From the NCBI GenBank assembly GCA_017458125.1, contig JAFTGB010000032.1, positions 1 through 64,000 on the forward strand: DNA of 64,000 nucleotides, given 5' to 3'. The translations under genes were made by a program, and so were the position numbers. Shown in pieces: positions 43,511 to 53,646 of the stretch (the stretch's first letter is position 1; each line of letters opens with the position of its first letter). The DNA comes from Prevotella sp. (GTDB taxonomy: Bacteria > Bacteroidota > Bacteroidia > Bacteroidales > Bacteroidaceae). The notes beneath the pieces were generated by a model. That model searched no databases, had not been told where the DNA came from, and was given only the letters and a program-made list of their open reading frames with translations.

Positions 43511-44983
43511 ATGACAAAAAAAACTATACTGACAGGGATTGCAATGCTGACGCTTGCAATCTCTTCGTGTGATGAGACCACCACCACCATGGGCAACTCA
43601 CTCACCAGGAGCATCGACAAGTTCACCATCGTCTCCGACACCTTCGACGTCGAGACCCGCTCCATCATGGCCGACTCCATACTCTGCCGCAGCTCCTACT
43701 GCTACTTAGGCTGCATCAAAGACCCGGAGACCGGCTCCTACCTCACCAGCGACTACACCACCCAGTTTGTCATCCTCGAAGACGATGGCAACAACATGTT
43801 CGTCAAGAAGGAGCACATCATCAACCTCGACGACAACCAGCAGCCGCAGGCCGACTCGTGCATCATCAGCATCTTGCTGAACAGCTACATGGGCGACTCG
43901 CTTACCGCCATGAAGGTCAGCGTCAACGAGCTGGACAAACCCCTGGAGGAAAACAAGTTCTACTACACCAACTTCGACCCCGTGGCCGAGGGCTACCTGC
44001 GCCCCGACGGACTCAGGCAGCGCAAGATGTTCTCCATATCGGACCTCACGCTCAGCGACAGCATACGCAACCTGCGGCGCAAAGGCAGCTACTACGAAAC
44101 CATCAAAATACCCCTGAACCAGCCCTACACCGACAAGCAGGGCGTCACGTACAACAACTACGGCACCTACCTCATGCGCCAATACTTCGACAACCCCAAG
44201 TTCTACAAGAACTCGCAGACGTTCCGCGAGAAGGTGTGCCCCGGCTTCTACTTCGACATCACCGACGGCTCGGGCGTCATGACCGAGGTGTACCAGACGC
44301 AGATTACCATCTACTACCGCTCCCAGATTGACGACATCGTTTACAAGAACTCCGAAATCATCAGAGGCACCGAGGAAGTGCTGCAGACCAGCCACTTCGC
44401 CAACGACGAGGATAACCTGAAAGCCCTGCTGGCCGAAACCGACTGGACCTACCTGAAAGCCCCCGACGGCATCTTCACCGAGGTCACCCTGCCCGTAGAC
44501 AAAATCAAGGAGGGCCACGTCAACGACACCATCACGTCGGCACGCATCGTCTTCCGCAGCATGAACGAGGTCAGCGAACTCAGCGCCCAGATGCTGCAAG
44601 AGCCCCAGAACCTGCTCATGATACAGCGCGACAGCCTCTACTCCTTCTTCGAGGAGCGCAACCTGCCCAACAACATCACGTCCTACGTGGCAACGTACAA
44701 CAGCAGCAAGAACACCTACACGTTCAACAACATCTCGGGCATGATCAACAACATGTGGGCTAAGCGCGGACGCAACGAGAACTGGAACAAGGTGGTGCTC
44801 ATACCCGTACAGATTACCAGCACGGCAGCATCGGCATCGACGACATCGTCCTCGACGACCACCACCACCACGCTGGCCAGCGTGAGCAACGAGATGAGGG
44901 CTACCAGCGTCCGGCTCATAGGCGGCAGCACCAACCGGCACGACCCGGTACGCATCAGCGTCGTCTACAACCAGACCCAGTAG
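43511..44983 (+). CDS. DUF4270 lipoprotein
   Basis: The 490-residue protein has a lipoprotein signal (MTKKTILTGIAMLTLAISSC, lipid-modified Cys20), followed by the DUF4270 pattern (ETTTTMGNSLTRSIDKFTIVSDTFDVETRSI... and CYLGCIKDPETGSYLTSDYTTQF). Near the C-terminus is an Ala/Ser/Thr low-complexity stretch (TSTAASASTTSSSTTTTTT), probably a linker or surface loop. The function of the family is unknown. It lies 13 bp behind the glycogen synthase gene, a neighbourhood I recall as common in Bacteroidota. Confidence 0.9.
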   Translation: MTKKTILTGIAMLTLAISSCDETTTTMGNSLTRSIDKFTIVSDTFDVETRSIMADSILCRSSYCYLGCIKDPETGSYLTSDYTTQFVILEDDGNNMFVKKEHIINLDDNQQPQADSCIISILLNSYMGDSLTAMKVSVNELDKPLEENKFYYTNFDPVAEGYLRPDGLRQRKMFSISDLTLSDSIRNLRRKGSYYETIKIPLNQPYTDKQGVTYNNYGTYLMRQYFDNPKFYKNSQTFREKVCPGFYFDITDGSGVMTEVYQTQITIYYRSQIDDIVYKNSEIIRGTEEVLQTSHFANDEDNLKALLAETDWTYLKAPDGIFTEVTLPVDKIKEGHVNDTITSARIVFRSMNEVSELSAQMLQEPQNLLMIQRDSLYSFFEERNLPNNITSYVATYNSSKNTYTFNNISGMINNMWAKRGRNENWNKVVLIPVQITSTAASASTTSSSTTTTTTLASVSNEMRATSVRLIGGSTNRHDPVRISVVYNQTQ

Positions 44984-44988
44984 CCCCC

Positions 44989-45123
44989 ATGGCCGACAAC
45001 TTCCTGGAAAGACACTACGAGGAGTATGAGGCCCGCAAGGCCGCATACCTGCGCAAGAAGCGCCACCTGCCCAAACAGCGAGGGCACCAGCCGCCGGAAC
45101 GCCCGGAGGATGATGCCCTCTGA
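44989..45123 (+). CDS. Small charged protein, 44 aa
   Basis: ATG 44989, 5 bp after the DUF4270 stop; the product starts MADNFLERHYEEYEARKAAY and continues LRKKRHLPKQRGHQPPERPE. It is highly charged and helical. I recall short Bacteroidota proteins with the same start (MADN.LE..YEEYEARKAAW), sometimes misnamed dehydrogenase. Function unknown. Confidence 0.7.
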   Translation: MADNFLERHYEEYEARKAAYLRKKRHLPKQRGHQPPERPEDDAL

Positions 45124-45152
45124 CTCTCTGTGTGGCGGAAGCCTGCTTGCCC

Positions 45153-47498
45153 CTACCCCACTATAGTAAACTTGGCAAACTTCAGCAGCAGCTGCTTGGT
45201 GCCCGCATTGCGGAAGTCCACGGTGGCCTTGGTGTTCTCGCCCGTACCCTCCACTTTGACCACGGTGCCGATGCCAAAGCGCTGGTGCTCAATGACGCAA
45301 CCCTCACGGACACCCACGTCGCCGGCCGCCGACTGAGGCAGCGGAGCCTCCGTGCGCACAGGCACCATGCGGGGCTTCGCGTCAGCCACAAACTGCGTGG
45401 CCACAGGACGCGGGTTCTGCACCGCAGGACGCGGCTGGCCAAACGCCGGACGCTGCTGACCATAGGACGGACGCTGTTGCCCGTATGCCGGACGCTGCTG
45501 GCCTGCGGAGCGCGAGCCTAAGCCGCTGCCCCCCTCCACTCGCAGCAGCTTGGGGTCGAAGTCCCTGATGAAGCGCGACGGCGTGTCATACTCCATGCGC
45601 CCATAGCGGAAGCGGTTCTGCGCACAGGTCAGGATGCAATGCTTCTCGGCACGCGTGATGGCCACGTAGAGCAGGCGCCGCTCCTCCTCCAAGGCACGCA
45701 TGCTGTCGACCGACATGGGTGACGGGAAGATGTTCTCCTCCAAGCCCACCACGAAGACGGTGGGAAACTCCAGTCCCTTGGCCGAGTGGATGGTCATCAG
45801 CACCACCTTGGGCTGACTCGTGTCGTCGTCGCTGTCCAGGTCGGTCAGCAGCGCCACCTCCTGCAGGAAGTCGGACAGCGACGTCTCGTTTTCAAGTCCT
45901 TCCTCCTTGCGGCTCTCCACAAAGTCCTGCATGCCGCCTAAAAACTCCTCCAAGTTCTCCTGACGCGACAGGTCCTCGGGGTTGGTCGAGCTGTAGATGT
46001 CACGGCTGATGCCGCTCTCCATGATGATGCTGTGGCCCAGTTCGTAGGCATCCTCCGAGGCCAGCCGCTCATGCCAGCCCTCCACCAGCGCACGGAAAGC
46101 CTCCAGCTTGGTCAGCGTGCCCTTGGTCAGCTTCAGGTCGAAGACCTGGGGCTGCTGCAACACCTGCCACAGGCTGACGCCGTGCAGGGTGGCCGTCTGT
46201 GCTATCTTGCCCACCGTGGTGTCGCCGATGCCGCGAGCCGGATAGTTGATGATGCGGCGCAGCGCCTCCTCGTCGTCAGGGTTGGTCACCACGCGGAAGT
46301 AGGCTATCACGTCCTTGATTTCCTTGCGCTGGTAGAACGACAGCCCGCCGTAGATGCGGTAGGGTATCGAGTCCTTGCGCATCTGCTCCTCGAAGGAGCG
46401 ACTCTGGGCGTTGGTGCGGTAGAGGATGGCGAAGTCGGAGTATTCGCAGCCTTCCTGACGGCGGATGCGCTTGATGTCGTTGCACACGATGATGGCCTCC
46501 TCCTTGTCGCTGTAGGCAGGCTTCAGGGTGAGTCGCTCGCCCTGCTCGTTCTCGCTGAACACGTCCTTGTGTATCTGCCGCTCATTCTTGCGTATCAGGC
46601 TGTTGGCGGCCTGCACGATGAGCTGCGTGGAGCGGTAGTTCTGCTCCAGCTTAAACAACTGGGCACCGTCGTACATCTGCTGGAAATTCAGTATGTTGTC
46701 GATGTTAGCTCCACGGAAACTATAAATGCTCTGTGCATCGTCACCCACCACGCAGACACGACCGTGCTCACGCGTCAGCAGCAGCACTATCTCCTGCTGG
46801 GCGTAGTTGGTGTCCTGGTACTCGTCGACCAGCACATACTGGAAGCGCTCGACGTACTTCTGGCGGATGTCCTCGTGTTCGCTCAGCAGCCGGTAGGTCT
46901 GCACCAGCAGGTCGTCGAAGTCCATGGCATTAGCCTGACGGCAGCGCTCCACATACCTATTATATATCTGCGTCACCTGCGGCCGCTTGTGCTGCGCGTC
47001 GTCGCGCGCCCACGAGCTCACGGCATACTGCTGGGGCAGCAGCAGGTGGTTCTTGGCCATCGAGATGCGGTCGGCCACGCTGGCTGCCTTGTACGCCTTG
47101 TCGTCAAGCTGCATCTCCTTGATGATGTTCTTCACTAACGAGCGGGCATCCGTCTGGTCGTAGATGGTGAAGTTGGCGTTGAAGCCTATGTGCTGCGCCT
47201 CCATGCGCAACATGCGGGCGAAGACGGAGTGGAACGTGCCCATCTGCAGGCGCGAGGAACGCTCGTGACCCACTAAGCGCCCTATGCGCTCCTTCATCTC
47301 GCGCGCCGCCTTGTTGGTGAACGTCAGCGCCAGAATGTTCCATGGTGCCATGCCCTGCTCCAGCAGGTAGGCTATCTTGTATGTCAGCACGCGCGTCTTT
47401 CCCGACCCGGCACCGGCTATCACCAGCTGCGGCCCGTCACAGTATTCGACGGCACGCCGCTGACCATCGTTCAGTTCGTTGAGTATGTTTTTGTCCAT
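45153..47498 (-). CDS. UvrD/PcrA-type ATP-dependent DNA helicase
   Basis: The 781-residue SF1A helicase has Walker A VIAGAGSGKTRVLTYKIAYL, motif Ia ALTFTNKAAREMKER, Walker B VLVDEYQDTN, motif III VVGDDAQSIYSFRGA, motif IV QNYRST, motif V IHSAKGLEFPTVFVVG and motif VI LLYVAITRAE. A Gln/Arg/Pro/Tyr-rich linker (about 685-720, repeats of QQRPAYG) precedes the C-terminal Tudor-like RNA polymerase-binding domain (VREGCVIEHQRFGIGTVVKVEG). Acts in nucleotide-excision and mismatch repair and in removing stalled polymerase. Confidence 0.97.
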   Translation of the reverse strand: MDKNILNELNDGQRRAVEYCDGPQLVIAGAGSGKTRVLTYKIAYLLEQGMAPWNILALTFTNKAAREMKERIGRLVGHERSSRLQMGTFHSVFARMLRMEAQHIGFNANFTIYDQTDARSLVKNIIKEMQLDDKAYKAASVADRISMAKNHLLLPQQYAVSSWARDDAQHKRPQVTQIYNRYVERCRQANAMDFDDLLVQTYRLLSEHEDIRQKYVERFQYVLVDEYQDTNYAQQEIVLLLTREHGRVCVVGDDAQSIYSFRGANIDNILNFQQMYDGAQLFKLEQNYRSTQLIVQAANSLIRKNERQIHKDVFSENEQGERLTLKPAYSDKEEAIIVCNDIKRIRRQEGCEYSDFAILYRTNAQSRSFEEQMRKDSIPYRIYGGLSFYQRKEIKDVIAYFRVVTNPDDEEALRRIINYPARGIGDTTVGKIAQTATLHGVSLWQVLQQPQVFDLKLTKGTLTKLEAFRALVEGWHERLASEDAYELGHSIIMESGISRDIYSSTNPEDLSRQENLEEFLGGMQDFVESRKEEGLENETSLSDFLQEVALLTDLDSDDDTSQPKVVLMTIHSAKGLEFPTVFVVGLEENIFPSPMSVDSMRALEEERRLLYVAITRAEKHCILTCAQNRFRYGRMEYDTPSRFIRDFDPKLLRVEGGSGLGSRSAGQQRPAYGQQRPSYGQQRPAFGQPRPAVQNPRPVATQFVADAKPRMVPVRTEAPLPQSAAGDVGVREGCVIEHQRFGIGTVVKVEGTGENTKATVDFRNAGTKQLLLKFAKFTIVG

Positions 47499-47505
47499 TG
47501 CGGGA

Positions 47506-47659
47506 CAAAGATACGAATAAGCGAGTAAAAAGCCAAAAGAATTTTGAGCTTTTTCGAGCGGGAGTATTTTCGAGTGTCAGCTCAAAGATACGAATAAGCG
47601 AGTAAAAGGCCAAAAGAATTTTGAGCTTTTTCGAGCGGGAGTATTTTCGAGTGTCAGCT
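47506..47659. repeat. 77-bp tandem duplication upstream of the helicase
   Basis: 47506-47582 and 47583-47659 are nearly identical, and the first bases of a third copy follow (CTCAAAGGTAG). Each copy contains GAGCTTTTTCGAGC-type self-complementary words. It covers most of the 244-bp gap between the divergent helicase and thioredoxin genes, so it probably includes helicase promoter sequence in duplicate. Confidence 0.85.
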
Positions 47660-47711
47660 CAAAGGTAGTGTTTTTTTTCGGAAAAAGCATGGTTTTCTCA
47701 ACGAATATGTG

Positions 47712-47719
47712 TATCTTTG
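47712..47719 (+). promoter_or_regulatory. -7 element of the TlpA-like gene
   Basis: TATCTTTG, 23 nt before ATG 47743; the -33 element is unclear. Confidence 0.6.
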
Positions 47720-47742
47720 CATCCTAATTACATAAATAAAAC

Positions 47743-48252
47743 ATGACGATGAGACATTGCAACCGCTGGATGCTCGCAGCCATCCTTACTCTCTGCTGCG
47801 CTATCAACGTGTCGGCCCAACGCATGGACGACGCCACGCCGGCAGCCGGAAGCCACGCACCTAACTTCACCCTCACCGACCTGAACGGCCAGAAACTCTC
47901 GCTCACATCGCTGCGCGGCAAGTATGTCGTGCTCGACTTCTGGGCCACCTGGTGCGGATGGTGCATCAAGGGCTTCCCTAAGATGAAGAAATATTACGAG
48001 AAGCACCGCGACAAGCTGGAAATCGTAGGCATGAACTGCAGCGACCCCGTGGACGAGTGGAAGGAAGCTGTGGACGAGTACGACCTGCCCTGGCCGCAAG
48101 TCAACGTGCCCAAGGACTCGAAAGTCTACGACGACTACATCATCAGCGGACTGCCCACCAAGGTCATCATCAACCCCCAGGGCAAGGTCGTGACAACGTA
48201 TCTGGGCGAGGATAAGGAGTTCTACGACATTCTCGACAAAACACTGAAATAA
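47743..48252 (+). CDS. Exported TlpA-like thioredoxin-fold protein
   Basis: The 169-residue protein has a signal peptide (RWMLAAILTLCCAINVSAQ) and a redoxin domain with the active-site pair in LDFWATWCGWCIKGFPKM. The conserved cis-Pro is in SGLPTKVIINPQG. Such proteins reduce disulfides in the periplasm, for example in cytochrome maturation. It lies 33 bp before manC, on the same strand, but a shared role is not evident. Confidence 0.93.
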   Translation: MTMRHCNRWMLAAILTLCCAINVSAQRMDDATPAAGSHAPNFTLTDLNGQKLSLTSLRGKYVVLDFWATWCGWCIKGFPKMKKYYEKHRDKLEIVGMNCSDPVDEWKEAVDEYDLPWPQVNVPKDSKVYDDYIISGLPTKVIINPQGKVVTTYLGEDKEFYDILDKTLK

Positions 48253-48285
48253 GTCTGAACGCCAAGCAAAAGCAACAAAAACACT

Positions 48286-49353
48286 ATGGCAAGAAAGAAC
48301 AACCATCTGGTCATCATGGCCGGAGGCGTGGGAAGCCGTTTCTGGCCCATGAGCACCACCGACAAGCCCAAGCAGTTCATCGACGTGCTGGGCACTGGCA
48401 AGTCGCTGCTCCAGCTGACGGTAGAGCGTTTCCAAGGCATCGTGCCCGCCGACAACGTGTGGGTGGTCACCAATCAGAAGTATGCTGCCACGGTCATGGA
48501 ACAGTTGCCCGACATGCCGCGTGACCACGTACTCTGCGAACCCTGCCGCCGCAATACGGCACCGTGCATAGCCTACGTGTCGTGGCGCATCAAGTCGCGC
48601 GACGCCAAAGCCAACATCGTAGTGTCGCCCAGCGACCACGTCGTGCTCAACACGCCGGAGTTCCAGCGCGTCGTCAAGGAGTGCCTGGACTTCACCGCCG
48701 ACACCGACGCCATCATCACCTTAGGCATGAAGCCCACACGCCCCGAGACGGGATACGGATACATCAAGGCCGACCTGAGCAGCAACTCGCTGCGCAACAA
48801 GGAGATATTCCGCGTGGACTCCTTCCGCGAGAAACCCGACATAGAGACTGCCAAGCAGTACATCAGCCAGAAGAGCTACTACTGGAACGCAGGCATCTTC
48901 ATCTGGAACGTCTCCACCATCGTCAACGCCTTCCGCATCTACCAGCCCCAGATAGCCAAGACCTTCGAGTCGCTGAAGGACGTCTACGGCACCGAGCGCG
49001 AGCAGCAGGAGATAGACCGCGTGTTCCCTGAGTGCGAGAACATCAGCGTCGACTACGCCATCATGGAGAAGGCCGAGGAGATATTCGTATGCCCCGCCGA
49101 CTTCGGATGGAGCGACTTAGGCACATGGGGCTCACTGCAGCAGCAGTCGAAGCGCGACCTCTACGGCAATGCCGCCATCGGACCGGACATCACCCTGTAC
49201 GAGTCGCACAACTGCATCATCCACACCACACAGGAAAAGAAGGTCGTCGTACAGGGGCTGGACGGATACATCGTCGCCGAGAACGACGGCACACTACTGA
49301 TTTGTAAACTCTCCGAAGAGCAGCGCATCAAGCAGTTCTCCGGACAAAACTAA
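48286..49353 (+). CDS. manC: Mannose-1-phosphate guanylyltransferase
   Basis: The 355-residue nucleotidyltransferase has the signature GGVGSRFWPMSTTDKPKQF, then PCRRNTAPCIAY, YGYIKAD, EKPDIETAKQYI and FGWSDLGTWGSL. It makes GDP-mannose from mannose 1-phosphate and GTP, and is the single-domain form without the isomerase extension. gmd follows after 9 bp, so the three genes 48.3-51.6 kb form a GDP-fucose operon. Confidence 0.96.
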   Translation: MARKNNHLVIMAGGVGSRFWPMSTTDKPKQFIDVLGTGKSLLQLTVERFQGIVPADNVWVVTNQKYAATVMEQLPDMPRDHVLCEPCRRNTAPCIAYVSWRIKSRDAKANIVVSPSDHVVLNTPEFQRVVKECLDFTADTDAIITLGMKPTRPETGYGYIKADLSSNSLRNKEIFRVDSFREKPDIETAKQYISQKSYYWNAGIFIWNVSTIVNAFRIYQPQIAKTFESLKDVYGTEREQQEIDRVFPECENISVDYAIMEKAEEIFVCPADFGWSDLGTWGSLQQQSKRDLYGNAAIGPDITLYESHNCIIHTTQEKKVVVQGLDGYIVAENDGTLLICKLSEEQRIKQFSGQN

Positions 49354-49362
49354 AGATAAGAC

Positions 49363-50451
49363 ATGAAGAAAATTGCATTGATAACAGGCATCACGGGCCA
49401 GGACGGAAGCTACCTGGCCGAGTTTCTGATTGAAAAAGGCTACGAGGTGCACGGCCTGATGCGCCGCTCGTCGTCGTTCAACACCGCTCGCATCGAGCAC
49501 CTCTACTTAGACGAGTGGGTGCGCGACATGAAGAAAGCGCGACTGGTGAACCTGCACTGGGCCGACATGACCGACTCGTCGTCGCTGGTGCGCGTCATCT
49601 CGAAGGTGCGCCCCACGGAAATCTACAACCTGGCAGCACAGAGCCACGTCAAGGTGAGCTTCGACGTGCCGGAGTACACCGCCGACACCGATGCCAACGG
49701 CGTGCTGCGCCTCTTAGAGGCCGTACGCATCTGCGGACTGGCCGACACATGCCGCATCTACCAGGCTTCTACCTCCGAGCTCTACGGCAAGGTGCAGGAG
49801 GTGCCCCAGTCGGAGACGACACCCTTCTACCCCCGTTCGCCCTACGCCGTGGCCAAGCTCTACGGCTTCTGGATCATGAAGAACTACCGCGAGTCGTACG
49901 GCATGTACTGCTGCAACGGCATCCTGTTCAACCACGAGTCAGAACGGCGCGGCGAGACCTTCGTCACACGAAAAATCACACTGGCTGCCGCCCGCATCGC
50001 ACAGGGCTATCAGGACAAGCTCTACTTGGGCAACCTCAACTCGCTGCGCGACTGGGGCTACGCCAAAGACTACATCGAGTGCATGTGGCTCATCCTGCAG
50101 CAACCTGAACCCGACGACTTCGTCATAGCCACCGGTGAGTACCACACCGTGCGCGAGTTTGCCACACTGGCTTTCCACGAGGTGGGCATCGAACTGGAGT
50201 GGCGCGGCGACGGCGTGGACGAGAAAGGCTACGACAAAGCCACAGGCAAGTCCCTCGTCGAGGTAGACCCGAAGTATTTCCGTCCGGCCGAGGTGGACCA
50301 GCTGTTGGGCAACCCCGCCAAGGCAAAGGCCAAACTGGGGTGGAACCCGCAGAAGACCAGCTTCCCCGACCTGGTGAAAATCATGGTGCAGCACGACATG
50401 AAGTTCGTCAAGAAGTTGTTCATCAAAGCACACATGGACGATGCTCAATAA
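49363..50451 (+). CDS. gmd: GDP-mannose 4,6-dehydratase
   Basis: The protein (362 aa) of the SDR fold has [21 protein letters not shown] (NADP site), the active-site region [20 protein letters not shown], YxxxK in [13 protein letters not shown], and the GMD-specific [18 protein letters not shown]. It converts GDP-mannose to the 4-keto-6-deoxy sugar. It overlaps the next gene by 11 bp. Confidence 0.97.
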   Translation: MKKIALITGITGQDGSYLAEFLIEKGYEVHGLMRRSSSFNTARIEHLYLDEWVRDMKKARLVNLHWADMTDSSSLVRVISKVRPTEIYNLAAQSHVKVSFDVPEYTADTDANGVLRLLEAVRICGLADTCRIYQASTSELYGKVQEVPQSETTPFYPRSPYAVAKLYGFWIMKNYRESYGMYCCNGILFNHESERRGETFVTRKITLAAARIAQGYQDKLYLGNLNSLRDWGYAKDYIECMWLILQQPEPDDFVIATGEYHTVREFATLAFHEVGIELEWRGDGVDEKGYDKATGKSLVEVDPKYFRPAEVDQLLGNPAKAKAKLGWNPQKTSFPDLVKIMVQHDMKFVKKLFIKAHMDDAQ

Positions 50452-51610
50452 GGATAGCAAGATATACGTGGCGGGGCACCACGGACTGGTGGGCTCGGCC
50501 ATCTGGAACAACCTGAGACAGAGGGGGTACACCAACCTCGTAGGCAGGACACACAAGGAGCTGGACCTCACCGACCAGCTGGCCGTACGCCGGTTCTTCG
50601 ACGAGGAGCGCCCCGATGCCGTCGTACTGGCCGCAGCCTTCGTCGGCGGCATCATGGCCAACTCGCTCTACCGTGCCGACTTCATCATGCAGAACATGAA
50701 GATGCAGTGCAACGTCATCAGCGAGGCCTACGCCCACGGCGTGAAGAAGCTGCTCTTCCTCGGCTCTACGTGCATATACCCTAAGAACGCACCACAGCCC
50801 ATGAAGGAGGACGCCCTGCTTACCTCGCCCTTAGAATACACCAACGAGGAGTATGCCATTGCCAAGATTGCCGGACTGAAGATGTGCGAGTCGTACAACC
50901 TGCAATACGGTACGAACTACATCGCCGTCATGCCCACCAACCTCTACGGTCCTAACGACAACTTCCACTTGAAGAACTCGCACGTCATGCCCGCCATGAT
51001 GCGCAAGATATACTTAGCCAAACTCATCCACGACGGCAACTGGACAGCCATCAGCCGCGACCTGGATAGCCGTCCCGTGGAGGGTGTCGACGGAGGGGCT
51101 TCCACCGATGACATCCTGCGGGTGCTGGCCAAATACGGCATCTACGACAACCGCGTGGTGCTGTGGGGCACGGGCAAGCCGCTACGCGAATTTCTATGGA
51201 GCGAGGACATGGCCGACGCCTCCGTACACGTGCTGCTGAACGTCAACTTCAGCGACATCATCGGAATAGACAAATACTCCAGCGTACACTACGGCGCCAC
51301 CACCGACGGCACCGTAGACCGCAACCACTCGGCAGGACGCGGCGGTGCCATACCCAGCCTGGGCGAGATACGCAACTGCCACATCAACGTGGGTACAGGC
51401 AAGGAGCTGACCATCCGGGAGCTCTCGGAGCTCGCCGTCAAAGCCGTGGGCTTCAAGGGCACCGTGGAGTTCGACGACTCCAAACCTGACGGCACGATGC
51501 GCAAGCTCATTGACGTCACAAAGCTGCACAGCCTGGGCTGGACGCACAAGGTCGAGATAGAAGACGGCGTGCAGAAGCTCTTCGAGTGGTACCGGGAGTC
51601 GCTAAGATAA
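50441..51610 (+). CDS. fcl: GDP-L-fucose synthase
   Basis: The 389-residue epimerase/reductase has [44 protein letters not shown] and [12 protein letters not shown]. An extra segment of about 30 residues ([19 protein letters not shown]...) near residue 205 makes it longer than the Escherichia coli enzyme. It completes the GDP-L-fucose pathway for capsule or surface glycans, which the exopolysaccharide locus downstream could use. Confidence 0.96.
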   Translation: MLNKDSKIYVAGHHGLVGSAIWNNLRQRGYTNLVGRTHKELDLTDQLAVRRFFDEERPDAVVLAAAFVGGIMANSLYRADFIMQNMKMQCNVISEAYAHGVKKLLFLGSTCIYPKNAPQPMKEDALLTSPLEYTNEEYAIAKIAGLKMCESYNLQYGTNYIAVMPTNLYGPNDNFHLKNSHVMPAMMRKIYLAKLIHDGNWTAISRDLDSRPVEGVDGGASTDDILRVLAKYGIYDNRVVLWGTGKPLREFLWSEDMADASVHVLLNVNFSDIIGIDKYSSVHYGATTDGTVDRNHSAGRGGAIPSLGEIRNCHINVGTGKELTIRELSELAVKAVGFKGTVEFDDSKPDGTMRKLIDVTKLHSLGWTHKVEIEDGVQKLFEWYRESLR

Positions 51611-51644
51611 CACACCCACCAAACCTGAAAAAGCCTAACTAACT

Positions 51645-52484
51645 ATGAAAACCATTCTAACATTCCATGAAATGCACCAGCGGGTAGCCGAGGGCAACCG
51701 GCAACTGCGTATTGTGGCCGTCAACCCGACTGACGAGGCTACCCGCGAGGCACTGAGACGAGTGGAAGAGGGGCGCATGGCCGAAGTGCTGCGCGTCACC
51801 GACAGTCTGCCTGAGCGTGCTGCCGAGAAGGCTGTAGCCTTGGTGCGCCGAGGCGATGCCAACGTGCTGATGAAAGGACTCATAGGCACCGACATCCTGT
51901 TACGCGCCCTGCTGAACAAGGTGTCGGGCCTGCTGCCCGAAGGTCGCGTACTGACCCATGTGTCGGTGGCCGAAATACCCAACTACCCCAGGCTGCTGTT
52001 CTTTACCGACGCGGCAGTCATCCCTTATCCCACCCAACGGCAGCGTGTGGAGCAGGTGCGATACACGACAGGAATATGCCACCGCATGGGCATCAGGGAA
52101 CCGCGCATCGCCCTCATACACTGTGCCGAGCATGGCGGACGCCAGTTTCCGTTCGTCGAGGGCTATGCCGACATCAAGGCGCAGGCAGCAAGGGGCGACT
52201 TCGGACGCTGCATCGTAGACGGCCCGTTAGACGTCAAGTCGGCCTGTTCGCTGCAGGCCCTGCAAGCCAAAGGCATCATTTCGCCACTTGAAGGCGAGTC
52301 TGACGTGCTCATCATGCCCGACATCGAGGCTGGCAACGCTTTCTACAAGTCGATGACGCTCTTTGCCAACGCCCGTACGGCAGGCATGTTGTGCGGCACC
52401 CTGTGCCCCGTCGTCGTTCCCTCACGCGGCGACTCTGCCGAAGCCAAGTTCAACAGCATCCTCTTCGCCCTTGCCTCACTCTGA
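51645..52484 (+). CDS. ptb: Phosphate acyl (butyryl-type) transferase
   Basis: The 279-residue protein of the phosphate acetyl/butyryltransferase fold has KGLIGTDILLRALLNKVSGLLP, VSVAEIPNYPRLLFFTDAAV, DGPLDVKSACSLQALQAKG and LIMPDIEAGNAFYKSM. It exchanges CoA of an acyl-CoA for phosphate. The kinase follows after 34 bp. Butyryl, isobutyryl or branched acyl substrates are all possible; the window contains no butyryl-CoA synthesis genes. Confidence 0.9.
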   Translation: MKTILTFHEMHQRVAEGNRQLRIVAVNPTDEATREALRRVEEGRMAEVLRVTDSLPERAAEKAVALVRRGDANVLMKGLIGTDILLRALLNKVSGLLPEGRVLTHVSVAEIPNYPRLLFFTDAAVIPYPTQRQRVEQVRYTTGICHRMGIREPRIALIHCAEHGGRQFPFVEGYADIKAQAARGDFGRCIVDGPLDVKSACSLQALQAKGIISPLEGESDVLIMPDIEAGNAFYKSMTLFANARTAGMLCGTLCPVVVPSRGDSAEAKFNSILFALASL

Positions 52485-52518
52485 ACCCTCATCTCTGAAC
52501 CCTCAACGCTAAACCAAA

Positions 52519-53586
52519 ATGAAAATCCTTGTCATCAATCCCGGGTCGACATCCACCAAGATGGCCGTCTTCCACGACGAAAAGCCTATACTGCTGCACA
52601 GCATCACCCACAAAGCCGAGGAGCTGGCACACTTCGACGCCATTACCGAACAGCAGGACTTCCGTCGACAGTTAGTGCTCGACGAACTCAGACGCTCCAA
52701 CATACCGCTGGACTTCGATGCCGTCATAGGGCGCGGAGGACTGGTGAAACCCATAGCCGGAGGGGTCTACGAAATCAACCAGCTGATGCTGGACGATACG
52801 CTGCATGGCAGCGTCATGCACAACCATGCCTGCAATCTGGGGTGCCTGATAGCGCACGAGATAGCACAGGAAATTCCCGGATGCCGAGCCTTCATTGCCG
52901 ACCCCGGCGTGGTGGACGAGCTGTCACCGCTGGCACGCATCAGCGGCAGCCCACTAATGCCGCGCATCTGCATTTGGCACGCCTTGAACCAGCGAGCCAT
53001 TGCCCGCCGTTTTGCCCGTGGCATCGGTAAGGAGTATGAAGACCTGAACCTCATCATCTGCCATCTGGGCGGCGGCATCTCGGTGGCTGCCCACGAACAC
53101 GGCAGGGCTGTCGATGCCAACAATGCGCTGGACGGCGAAGGACCTTTCTCGCCGGAACGTGCCGGTAGCCTGCCCGCTGCCGACCTTATCCGCCTGTGCT
53201 TCAGCGGCCGATACACGGAGAAGGAACTGTTGAAGCACATTGCCGGCAAGGCTGGACTGACCGCCCATCTCGGTACCAACGACATGCGCGAAATACTGGA
53301 ACGCATCAAGAAAGGCGACGACCACGCTGAACTGCTGGTCGATGCCATGATATACCATACGGCCAAACAAATAGCAGCGGAGGCCGCCGTGCTCTGCGGA
53401 CAGGTTGACGCCATCCTGCTCACTGGCGGCATGGCACACTCTGACTACATCGTGAGTGCCCTGCGCCGACACATTGCCTTCCTGGCTCCCGTCTACATCT
53501 TCCCCGGCGAAAACGAGATGGAGGCACTCGCCTTCAACGCCCTGGCCGTCCTGCAAGGCAAGCGCAAGGCCAAAGTATATGAATAA
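52519..53586 (+). CDS. buk: Butyrate kinase
   Basis: The 355-residue ASKHA-fold kinase begins ILVINPGSTSTKMAVFHDE and has VIGRGGLVKPI, FIADPGVVDELSPLARISG, NLIICHLGGGISVAAHEHG, DGEGPFSPERAGSLP and ILLTGGMAHSD. It makes ATP from an acyl phosphate, so ptb-buk forms a substrate-level phosphorylation module for butyrate or a branched-chain acid. Confidence 0.95.
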   Translation: MKILVINPGSTSTKMAVFHDEKPILLHSITHKAEELAHFDAITEQQDFRRQLVLDELRRSNIPLDFDAVIGRGGLVKPIAGGVYEINQLMLDDTLHGSVMHNHACNLGCLIAHEIAQEIPGCRAFIADPGVVDELSPLARISGSPLMPRICIWHALNQRAIARRFARGIGKEYEDLNLIICHLGGGISVAAHEHGRAVDANNALDGEGPFSPERAGSLPAADLIRLCFSGRYTEKELLKHIAGKAGLTAHLGTNDMREILERIKKGDDHAELLVDAMIYHTAKQIAAEAAVLCGQVDAILLTGGMAHSDYIVSALRRHIAFLAPVYIFPGENEMEALAFNALAVLQGKRKAKVYE

Positions 53587-53592
53587 AAAAAG

Positions 53593-53627
53593 ATTGGCAG
53601 CACCCGCGAAGGTACTGCCAATTTTTA
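53593..53627. terminator. Bidirectional terminator between buk and xylA
   Basis: ATTGGCAG...CTGCCAAT with inner ACC/GGT (53593-53622), followed by TTTTTAG and preceded by AAAAAAAG, so it works on both strands. Confidence 0.88.
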
Positions 53628-53646
53628 GTTATCAGGTTGCCGTTAC

